Origin: Pteria penguin
Lineage: Eukaryota > Mollusca > Bivalvia > Pterioida > Pteriidae
Direction of reading: 5' to 3'
DNA length: 64,000 nucleotides
Assembly: GCA_035048485.1 (NCBI GenBank)
Contig: CM068580.1
Span: 35,749,585 to 35,813,584 of the forward strand
A model generated the notes under the pieces. The model was not told where the DNA came from. It saw nothing but the letters and a program-made list of their open reading frames with translations, and ran no database searches. A program made the translations under genes and the position numbers. The stretch's first letter is position 1. Every line of letters starts with the position of its first letter. Shown piece after piece: positions 12,160-22,600 of the stretch.

Positions 12160-14075
12160 GCATCGTCACGCATACACAAGACATCAACACAACCAACAAC
12201 AACCCGCAGTCGTCACGCATACACAAGACATCAACACAAACAACAACCCACAGTCGTCACACATACACAAGACATCAACACAAACAACAACAACCCGCAA
12301 TTGTCACGCATACACAAGACATCAACACAAACAACAACAACCCGCAGCCGTCACACATACACAAGACATCAACACAAACAACAACAACCCGCAGTCGTCA
12401 CGCATACACAAGACATCAACACAAACAACGAAAACCCGCAGTCGTCACGCAGACACAAGACATCAACACAAACAACAACAACCCGCAGTCGTCACGCATA
12501 CACAAGACATCAACACAAACAACAACAAACCGCAGTCGTCACGCATACACAAGACATCAACACAAACAACAACCCACAGTCGTCACACATACACAAGACA
12601 TCAACACAAGCAACAACAACCCGCAATTGTCACGCATACACAAGACATCAACACAAACAACAACAACCCGCAGTCGTCACACATACACAAGACATCAACA
12701 CAAACAACAACAACCCGCAGTCGTCACGCATACACAAGACATCAACACAAACAACGAAAACCCGCAGTCGTCACGCAGACACAAGACATCAACACAAACA
12801 ACAACAACCCGTAGTCGTCACGCATACACAAGACATCAACACAAACAACAACCCGCAGTCGTCACGCATACACAAGACATCAACACAAACAACGAAAACC
12901 CGCAGTCGTCACGCATACACAAGACATCAACACAAACAACAACAACCCGCAGTCGTCACGCATACACAAGACATCAACACAAACAACAACAACCCGCAGT
13001 TGTCACATATACACAAGACATCAACACAAACAACAACAACCCGCAGTCGTCACGCATACACAAGACATCAACACAAACAACAACAACCCGCAGTCGTCAC
13101 GCATACACAAGACATCAACACAAACAACGAAAACCCGCAGTCGTCACGCAGACACAAGACATCAACACAAACAACAACAACCCGTAGTCGTCACGCATAC
13201 ACAAGACATCAACACAAACAACAACCCGCAGTCGTCACGCATACACAAGACATCAACACAAACAACGAAAACCCGCAGTCGTCACGCATACACAAGACAT
13301 CAACACAAACAACAACCCGCAGTCGTCACGCATACACAAGACATCAACACAAACAACAACAACCCGCAGTTGTCACATATACACAAGACATCAACACAAA
13401 CAACAACAACCCGCAGTCGTCACGCATACACAAGACATCAACACAAACAACTACAGCCCGCAGTCGTCACGCATACACAAGACATCAACACAAACAACAA
13501 CAACCCGCAGTCGTCACGCATACACAAGACATCAACACAAACAACAACAACCCGTAGTCGTCACGCATACACAAGACATCAACACAAACAACAACCCGCA
13601 GTCGTCACGCATACACAAGACATCAACACAAACAACGAAAACCCGCAGTCGTCACGCATACACAAAACATCAACACAAACAACAACCCGCAGTCGTCACG
13701 CATACACAAGACATCAACACAAACAACAACAACCCGCAGTTGTCACATATACACAAGACATCAACACAAACAACAACAACCCGCAGTCGTCACGCATACA
13801 CAAGACATCAACACAAACAACAACAACCCGCAGTCGTCAAGCATACACAAGACATCAACACAAACAACAACAACCCGCAGTCGTCACGCATACACAAGAC
13901 ATCAACACAAACAACAACAACCCGTAGTCGTCACGCATACACAAGACATCAACACAAACAACAACAACCCGCAGTTGTCACGCATACACAAGACATCAAC
14001 ACAAACAACAACAACCCACAGTCGTCACGCATACACAAGACATCAACACAAACAACAACAACCCGCAGCCGCTGT
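12160..14075 (+). repeat. About 47-bp satellite, about 41 units, with 370-bp higher-order repeat
   Basis: The monomer is about 44-47 bp: CGCATACACAAGACATCAAC, then ACAAACAACAAC, then CCCGCAGTCGTCA. Length variants differ by CAA triplets, and some carry GAAAA in place of CAACA. Diagnostic variants recur at a fixed distance: GTTGTCACATAT at 12999, 13369 and 13739 (370 and 370 bp), and CCGTAGTCG at about 12811, 13184, 13554 and 13924. Blocks of eight monomers therefore duplicated as units after the monomers diverged. There are no stops in any forward frame, so 47-bp steps cycle the reading frame and yield a 533-codon read-through. The right edge merges into a CCGCAGCCGC segment that resembles the LINE ORF1p tail. 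Confidence 0.95.
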
Positions 14076-14479
14076 ACATACACAGGGTACCAACTTAAAT
14101 CAAAACAATCAGCGGTCGCGCGCGTCACTAGCAAAAACCAAAACAACCTACAGTTGTCGCACGTATACAGGGTACCAACACGAATCACGAACTCCAGCGA
14201 CTCGACTGACCACGCCCAATTGACTACAGGTACGCCTTCGTATAACGTGTGGAATAAACCAAGTGGTCATCCGTGTAAGTGGAGGTCAAAAGTAAAACTG
14301 CATTACGAAATATAAATACTCTTTAATTTTCAAAGTCTGTTGGTTTGCCAATGATATAAATATAAATAAATAAATTAATTAATAAATTGAATTTAACTCA
14401 ATAATACCAAATTTAAAGTTTTAAACAGTTTTTTTTTCACATGACATATTTTTATAATGATAAATTGACGGAACGCAAA

Positions 14480-15480
14480 ATGTTTTGTGTCCACAAGACA
14501 GAAAATGTATGTTTTATACATTGAGTTTATGTAGTTCTCAGTATTTAAATAGAGAAAAGAAAATACATGTATCTGATACTAGCGTTAAAAGTATTTTGAT
14601 TTACGGTTGTAAAGTATGGGGTTTCCATGAAGCCAAAGATATAGAAAAAGTGCACTTTAGAATTTTACAATAATAATAATAATAATATTAATAATAACAA
14701 TAATAATAACAAATGAATAAATAAATAAATAAGTAAAAAAAATACCTCTAATTATATGGTTTATTCAGAAGTTGGAAGATTGCCACTAATACTGTACAGT
14801 CAATTGTGTATAATGAATTATTGATTCAAAGGTTCAGAATAATAAAATTGTGTATCAAATTATTTATATCAATATATTTTTTGGAAATATTGATATTCAC
14901 CAGCACTTATTCAGAAATGTAAGAGAACGTAAAGAAATTGAAAACTTGAATTGATATATTAAATAGATTACGTTTTAGTCATTATGAGACAGCCCACTAT
15001 GTATATAACAAAGAAATATTTTTACATAATTTCAAAACATATTTGAATGACATTTTTATATTGGAAACGAATGAGTTGGGGTTTTTTTATCTCTCATATT
15101 TAGACTTTATACTTACACGATACCCACTTTCTACGACATTATCTTAGAAAATCACTGTCGTGTCATATTCTTTCTTATCAATTATATCTTACTTGAAATT
15201 GTCCAATCATAATTTACTTAATGAGAAAGGCAGATATATAAATGTCAATAGAAGCCACAGACTTTGTATTTAATGTTTACGTTTCGAAATTAAGGAAGAA
15301 TACCATTTTATACATATATGTCCTATGTATACTAATATGAGATGGATTAAACAATCCATGTTTAAATTAGTGCAAAACAGTTGAAAACAAAACTTCACTT
15401 TGCACCTGGCTAAGTATTTTTAAATTAATGCCACAAAACTGAGAAATCGATTTTTTTTTTCTTACCTTCATATTTTTGAA
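14480..15480 (+). pseudogene. LINE ORF2 reverse transcriptase tail, heavily decayed
   Basis: The 14590-14672 stretch encodes SILIYGCKVWGFHEAKDIEKV, the same C-terminal signature as the copy at the left window edge. After an (AAT)n expansion (14672-14712), 14745-14800 gives YMVYSEVGRLPL. Further short pieces follow, including KGRYINVNRSHRLCI (15230-15270) and EEYHFIHICPMYTNMR (15293-15340), the Cys-box tail. Numerous stops and shifts. The order ORF1p, satellite, RT tail on one strand suggests a single ancestral LINE insertion with most of ORF2 deleted. Confidence 0.75.
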
Positions 15481-16374
15481 TTGTAATGCTATATAATTGT
15501 ATTTAAGAACTCGGTGTGTGTAGTGCTAATGCACTATATCTATACATGAACCGTAATAATATGCTAATTTCTTATACTTTTACTACCCACTCTGTGTATA
15601 TACCTTTTTCATTTATATACATTTCTGTTGTATGTTATACTGAAGACCCGTAAGGTTAATACGTAAATGAACAATCCATCAATAGAATGGATTTTAATGG
15701 ATAATTAACGAAGGGAAAACAGAAATATTCCAGAGAGGAAGGAACGTTCACTCCCTGCAGAACCGATGATTTGAACACTAAACACACATTCTGTTGGCCC
15801 TTTCGTGATGACCTCACTGCGAAGCTTCAACTTTAATGATATTAGAGAGAAAAAAATCTTTGGCACTTCAAATACCGGTGTTCGGCGTTAAGAAAAAAGC
15901 TAATTTGTGATTATGATGTCATATCAATAATATAATAACTGAGATAACATATCCGATAAGCTATTATAACGGTATTGTATACACTATTCTCCACGAGAGA
16001 TAATAAGAGCAATTATATATAGGTATTTCATCACGAAGACATTTATGTAATTTTACAGCACACGATCTCCATGAAAAACAATGCTTATATAGTCGTAATC
16101 AAATCATTTGATATTGGTTCGCATTACGTCATAACGAGATCATTTCATTTAATGATTTAACGAAGGCCACCGTTATGAAAGAGAAAATCAGTGTATTAAA
16201 AAAAACCCACCAGCTGTTATCGAATACAATAGCAATTCTTTCCACTTACCCGACCCGGGGAATGAACCCAGAATTGGGAATGACGATATGGTGTGTGATT
16301 TCCTGTGCTGTACCTTAGTTTGTAGTCCTTCTACCCGAAAACGTTCTTGACAGTTGTTCTCGCCTTACGTGAGC
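15481..16374. other. Non-coding stretch, nothing recognised
   Basis: AT-rich with no supported gene, repeat or RNA. Confidence 0.4.
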
Positions 16375-17510
16375 TCTATTGTGTTAGTAATGTGAACACT
16401 GTCCCCATTGTTATAGAATTCTGTTTTGTCAATAATACTGACACTGTTCCCATCGTTAGCAAGCTCAGTAATGTAGACGCTGTCCCCAGTGTTAGTGAGT
16501 GATGTTTTCTTAGTAATGTAGACGCTGTCCCCAGTGTTAGTGAGTGATGTTTTCTTATTAATGTAGATGCTGTCCCCAGTGTTAGTGAGTGATGTTTTTT
16601 CAGTAATGTAGACGCTGTCCCCAGTGTTAGTGAGTGATGCTTTCTCAGTAATGTAGACGTTGTCCCCAGTGTTAGTGAGTGATGCTTTCTCAGTAATGTA
16701 GACGCTGTCCCCACTGTTAGCGAGTGATGTTTTCTCAGTAATGTAGACGCTGTCCCCAGTGTTAGTAAGTGATGCTTTCTCAGTAATGTAGACGCTGTCC
16801 CCATTGTTAGCGAGTGATGTTTTCTTAGTAATGTAGACGCTGTCCCCACTGTTGGTGAGTGATGTTTTCTCAGTAATGTAGACGCTGTCCCCAGTGTTAG
16901 TGAGTGATGTTTTCTCAGTAATGTAGACGCTGTCCCCACTGTTAGCGAGTGTTGTTTTTTCAGTAATGTAGACGCTGTCCCCACTGTTAGTGAGTGATAT
17001 TTTCTCAGTAATGTAGACGCTGTCCCCACTGTTAGTGAATGATGTTTTCTCAGTAATGTAGACGCTGTCCCCAGTGTTAGTAAGTGATGTTTTCTCAGTA
17101 ATGTAGACGCTGTCCCCAGTGTTAGTGAGTGATGTTTTCTCAGTAATGTAGACGCTGTACCCAGTGTTAGTGAGTGATGTTTTCTCAGTAATGTAGACGC
17201 TGTCCCCAGTGTTAGTGAATGATGTTTTCTCAGTAATGTAGACGCTGTCCCCAGTGTTAGTAAGTGATGTTTTCTCAGTAATGTAGACGCTGTCCCCAGT
17301 GTTAGTGAGTGATGTTTTCTCAGTAATGTAGACGCTGTCCCCAGTGTTAGTGAGTGATGTTTTTTACAGTAATGTAGACGCTGTCCCCAGTGTTAGTGAG
17401 TGACGTTTTCTCAGTAATGTAGATGATGTCCCCACTGTTAGTGAATGATGCTTTCTCAGCAATGTAGACGCTGAGCCAGTGTTAGTGAGTCAATTTACGT
17501 AATGTAGACG
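16375..17510 (-). repeat. 45-bp minisatellite, about 25 units
   Basis: The plus-strand unit is GTGTTAGTGAGTGATG, then TTTTCTCAGTAATG, then TAGACGCTGTCCCCA (45 bp). Because 45 is a multiple of three, the minus strand stays open for 217 codons as a 15-residue repeat (HHSLTLGTASTLLRK). Nothing suggests translation: no initiator context, no splice sites, and the frame breaks at single-base indels (near 17365) without selection to restore it. Confidence 0.93.
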
Positions 17511-18345
17511 CTATAAACATCGCAATTAACTTCTGGTTTTTTTTTTATTAATATAGACAAATGCGTCAATCATAAGTATGTGTCAGTAATGTAGACGCTA
17601 TCCCTATACTTTGTAAGTTCTGTTAAATCAGTAATGTAGACAATCTCAGCACCTTTAATGAGTGAGTTTAGGTTTGTAAGTAATGTAGTCATCTGTTGCC
17701 ACCGTTAGTAAGTGTAAATAACGTAGACTCTCTGCCTACGCTTGGTAAGCTTGTTTAGTCAGTAATGTAGACGCTGTTCCACCGTAAGCTCCGTTTAGTC
17801 CGTAAGTAGACACTGTCACCAGTGTTAGTGAGCTATGCTGAGTCAGTAATGTAGACGCTGTTCCCACCGTAAGCTCCGTTTAGTCCGTAAGTAGACACTG
17901 TCCCCAGTGTTAGTGAGCTCTGTAGAGTCAGTATTGTTGACGTTGTTCCCACGGTAAGCTCCGTTTAGTCCGTAAGTAGACAGTCCCCAGTGTTAGTGAG
18001 CTCTGTAGAGTCAGTAATGTTGACGTTGTTCCCACGGTAAGCTCGGTTAGTCCGTAAGTAGACACTGTCCCCAGTGTTAGTGAGCTCTGTTGAGTCAGTA
18101 ATGTTGACGTTGTTCCCATTGTTAGTGTGCTCTGTTGAGTCAATCATGTAGACAGTCTTTCGATTTGTCATTACCATGCATGAGTTCTATCAAATATCAG
18201 TGTGGTAGAAATTCGACAACGTTAGTGACCTCTGTTTAGTCATTTATGTAGACTTTGTCTCCACCACTAGCGTTGTCAGTAATGTAGACGCTGTTAGGGA
18301 AAGCTGTTTTGGTCAGTAGTGTAGACCTTTTGCTCACTTTTAGAG
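17511..18345 (-). repeat. Diverged, older continuation of the 45-bp minisatellite
   Basis: The AATGTAGAC core recurs at irregular spacing, and a larger secondary unit appears: CCGTAAGCTCCGTTTAGTCC plus GTAAGTAGAC plus CCAGTGTTAGTGAGCTCTG, about 85-95 bp, four copies from about 17780 to 18110. The gradient from clean (16.5 kb) to degraded (18.3 kb) suggests expansion from the left side. Confidence 0.8.
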
Positions 18346-19490
18346 AGCTCTGTGTCGTCATTATGTAAGACGGTTTGTCGATTTTTCCTCGCTGTTAACG
18401 AGTTTCATCGAATCAATACGGCGGACAGTTATCAAGTTTTCAAAAGTCTCCAAAACAGCACTATTCTTGTAGTATTTTAACTTTATTTAACAGTTCATTT
18501 ATACATAGTTCAACATTTTAGACATTTATATCACATGTTAAAATACATCAAATGAAACAATAATGAGAAAGATAATATTGTAAGCTTGTTGCATGGTATT
18601 AACATTTTCCTATCATGGCAGACTCGCTCTAACGAAGCTGATGCAGCGTTAACTGTAACTATTGTACAACATTATAACTAAAATACTATATAATTTAGAA
18701 TCTTAAGTTTTTAGAAAAAGTTAGTCACAAAATACATGTTTTACTAAAACCCTGACGAAAACTTCCGCTATAAGAGTTGGTTAGTTGGTTGTTTTCCAAC
18801 AATTTTCAAACCTACCGCGACACGGACACAGGCTGTAATCCACCTTTTCAGCAAAGTGGCACAACCGAAGTGTTTGTCCAGTATAATAAAATATGCCCCC
18901 CCCCCAACTATTCTAGAGTATCGAAATGCATTCACAATGACTGCTTCATAACGTTTTTATACTTGAATATAACTATTTCTAAAAAGATTTTTATTTTTTA
19001 CATATAAAATTTCCAACAAACTCTAGTAGGTTTTAATACTGACATTTGCTAATATATACATCTTGTCAGAAGGACAGTTTGCTTATTTTGCTACATAATA
19101 AGAATAATGAAGACTTTCACATGTAAACTTCTTTCCACATGATGAAAAGCGTAATACTTATAGAAATATATATGATATTTTCTAAAATTCTGTATTAAGT
19201 AGCATCTATTCATAACAGAATTCTGACGTTGAAGCAAGCTTAGTGAGTTATATGATTAAGACAAAGGCGACTAATGAATATATACAATGTATATACAATG
19301 CTTATTCTACATATGACTTGAACAAGTATTCTGTGAAAAGAGATAACGTCTACGAACAATACTGACGGTGTACTTGCGTCTAATACACAATACCAGTCCG
19401 AAGAAATTCACTCATGAATTATCAAGCTTCAAAGATATTTTACAAAACTGTTAAGCAAGTCTTCACCGAATTTATCACGAAAAGTGACGA
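18346..19490. other. Non-coding stretch downstream of TPMT, nothing recognised
   Basis: Contains a C10 run at about 18896-18905 and AT-rich sequence. No exon recognised. Confidence 0.4.
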
Positions 19491-19493
19491 TAC

Positions 19494-19504
19494 TTTATTT
19501 ATTG
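19494..19504 (-). terminator. TPMT: Probable TPMT polyadenylation signal
   Basis: On the minus strand AATAAATAAA lies 13-23 bp after the TPMT stop codon (19517-19519). This is two overlapping AATAAA hexamers and implies a very short 3' UTR. Confidence 0.6.
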
Positions 19505-19516
19505 GATATCACATTT

Positions 19517-19629
19517 TCATTTTCTAGCGAGAATGTACACTTCTTCCACGAACGATTTCACTCCCCAACTCTCCTGCCACTTGCCGAAGGCATCGTGCTC
19601 GTCGATCTTTTTTATATTGCATACGCTTC
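19517..19629 (-). CDS. TPMT: TPMT coding exon 9 (C-terminus)
   Basis: Acceptor TTTTTATTACTCAG ends at 19630. The exon encodes SVCNIKKIDEHDAFG, then the WQESWGVKSF and EEVYILARK tail, and stops with TGA at 19517-19519. It aligns with the human ending (CNI, VDAF, SWG, YLL). It enters with two bases completing a Gly codon. GC content is clearly above that of the flanks. Confidence 0.93.
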
Positions 19630-22600
19630 CTGAGTAATAAAAATATTGCAAGGAGATTAAAAAGATCAGGGTGAAAAGGTTTAAAGAATAAAGTAACAAT
19701 ATATAATTTAAAGTTATATTAATAATAAAAAGCATATATACATGTACATTTTGTTTGTAATTACTGTTTCGGGTTTTCCAGAAGCTGAAGTTTCCGAGAC
19801 TTTGTGAGCAAATAAAAGAAGAAAAGAAACGAAACGTGCATAGAAAATTAATCACACTAAAGAATATTACCAAAAAGTTGTTCGACGTCATGTTGTGTAC
19901 AATTAAACGGGGGTCCTGAAATATAAAATATATTTTGAAATTTTTATCTCCACTGAAGATACGTTTCTTGTCGCCTAATGTCTATACACTTTTGATAAAT
20001 ATATAATCTATGGCTTGATACATTTATACATCCTTGACCCATTCCAACATAAGAAAAGACTAAATTCAGAAGATAAATCCATGCTCTATTTGAGAACGAT
20101 CTTACATCACAAACGAGAGTTTGTTATTACATCTCGTATTTCAATGAACTTGAGTTTAAAATCATTATTGTTACTTTAAAAAAGAATTCGATAGTAATAG
20201 AAATTCGCATACCCCCAAAAATCATGTTGTCGACAAGGAAGCAGTCAAGTAAATACTGTGTGTCTGGCGTCATAAAAGGTGTGATTTTGTTGATATATCT
20301 GTAATGACATATATCAGGGTATTTATATACTGGAATATTAACGACATACCCGTATACCAAACAGTGGCAAAGAATCATGAAATAACTCCTTGGTTTGATT
20401 AGTCGTTTGCCGACACCATTCGTAGTTGGTAAATATCATTCTTAAATAAATGAAATGGTCTCAATTGACCAAAAGACAGGAATAAATATTTACCAATGAA
20501 ATTACATACAAGTTTTAACACAATGTCTAAAAAGCAATTTAATGACAACGCCGATCCTGTGTAGTCTGGGTTTGAAAGCAGTACCAATTTCTGCATTCAA
20601 TAGAACATTCAAAATCAGGTCTCTACAAACCACGTCATTCCGACACCATGCTTTTGTAATATTAATGTTTCTGCATATTCTTTTGAAATAGTACACTTAT
20701 CGTGACATGAATTTGCTTTCTTGATTGGTTTTAAGAATGTATTCTCAAACAAAGTACTCAAAATTTGTCAAGCTGATTAAGAGCAAAACATTTCCTTTTC
20801 GGTATTTATTTTTAATTCTTTAACACATATGTATACGTCAATTACAAATATTTTTGTGATGTCTTATGTGTTGATTCATGTTTGCTATATAATAAGTCAA
20901 TGGCGACATTAGTCATACAGCTGAGTTGAGTGTCTTCTTTGACTTCTTTTCCATCTATGGACTTTCAGTTTGTGTGAGGGCAACATTTGACCCGAACATA
21001 AAAATTTTGGTCAATCGAGACTCCCGCATATATTACTTTATATCACAGTTTATTCCTTTTATTACAAAATAATGTACACCCAAACGCAACTCGTTGCATA
21101 AAAATAACATAGAATGTTATAAGGGTATCCTGGTTTTCTCCTATCACAGAACGACAGCTGCTGTCATACTGGTAAATGGTTTTCTCTATCACAGAACGAC
21201 AGCTGCTATCATACTAGTACATGGTTTCCTCCATCACAGAACGACAGCTGCTATCATACTGGTACATGGTTTCCTCTGTCAGAGAACGACAGCTGCTATC
21301 ATACTAGTACATGGTTTCCTCTATCACAGAACGACAGCTGCTATCATACTGGTAAATGGTTTCCTCTATCACAGAACGACAGCTGCTATCATACTGGTAA
21401 ATGGTTTCCTCCATCACAGAACGACAGCTGCTATCATACTGGTACATGGTTTCCTCTATCACAGAACGACAGCTGCTATCATACTGGTAAATGGTTTCCT
21501 CTATCACAGAACGACAGCTGCTATCATACTGGTAAATGGTTTCCTCTATCACAGAACGACAGCTGCTATCATACTGGTAAATGGTTTTCTCTATCACAGA
21601 ACGACAGCTGCTATCATACTAGTACATGGTTTCTTCTATCACAGAACGACAGCTGCTATCATACTAGTAAATGGTTTCCTCTATCACAGAACGACAGCTG
21701 CTATCATATTGGTAAATGGTTTCCTCTATCACAGAACGACAGCTGCTGCTATCCTGTTTGATTACTACACATAATAAACAAACGGTTAACACGGCGGCTG
21801 TGACCATTCGCTAGGAAATGCTTACTCCTCCATGGAACCTGATCTCAACTCTGTTTTAAAGAAGGGTCCGTGATTGCTTGTGTTATATACATTTTTTGTC
21901 AAATTGTTTGGACTTTGAGTTGTGGAAATCGGATCGGTATCTCAGAATTTTACTATAAGTCTATTATCAATGATTTATCAATCTACTTTAATTTTATTTA
22001 TAGTATGCATGACAAGATATAGATCTTAATTGAAGTAAAATTGTAGTAACAATTGACATTACATGATACACGAGCACTTACTTTTTACGCAAATCACAGC
22101 CAATTGCTACAAATGATCCTCTATCCCAGATACAATCAAATGTGCCCAAGGACAATCTGCAGTAAGACGTGAATGTACAGAAAAATACTGACATCGTTAC
22201 TAAAAGTTCAATTAGAATAGTTTCAAAACGTTTATTCTAGTACTTCTTATAGACTGTAAGTGATAATCTTGGTTCAAGGAGAGAAAAAAATTTATAAAGA
22301 AAAGCAGTTTTATCTATTGCTTATTTTCCCTATACAATATGAAAAAACTAGTTTATTAATCCTTTTGACATGTAACATACAAAGATGATTGAGATATATC
22401 CATGTGGCACTCACAACGACATAACAGGTGCTCGGCAGAAACATATATATAAAAAATAAACACAAACAAGAGGCCCAAGTGGGCCTATATCGCTCACCTG
22501 AGTACCTAGATTATCAGTCATGCATGAAGGAAGAATTCATTTATTTTTGCATTAATGTGACTAAGTCAACACAGATGTTGAAAATATGTCAAATTTTATT

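Noticed and set aside
11956..13557. 533-codon open frame, the longest in the window
   Set aside because: It is read-through of the about 47-bp satellite in all frames; there are no domains and no gene structure.
12160..14075. CRISPR-like regular repeats
   Set aside because: Units are head-to-tail with no unique spacers, and the genome is clearly eukaryotic.
16376..17029. 217-codon frame of 15-residue repeats (minus strand)
   Set aside because: Produced by a 45-bp minisatellite with a unit divisible by three; single-base indels elsewhere in the array are not compensated.
20502..20696. 64-codon minus-strand frame within TPMT intron 6
   Set aside because: No TPMT similarity, no splice pair, and it would break the exon 6 to exon 7 join.
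21094..21774. 226-codon frame of 15-residue repeats
   Set aside because: Intronic 45-bp minisatellite, open on both strands; it lies inside a TPMT intron.
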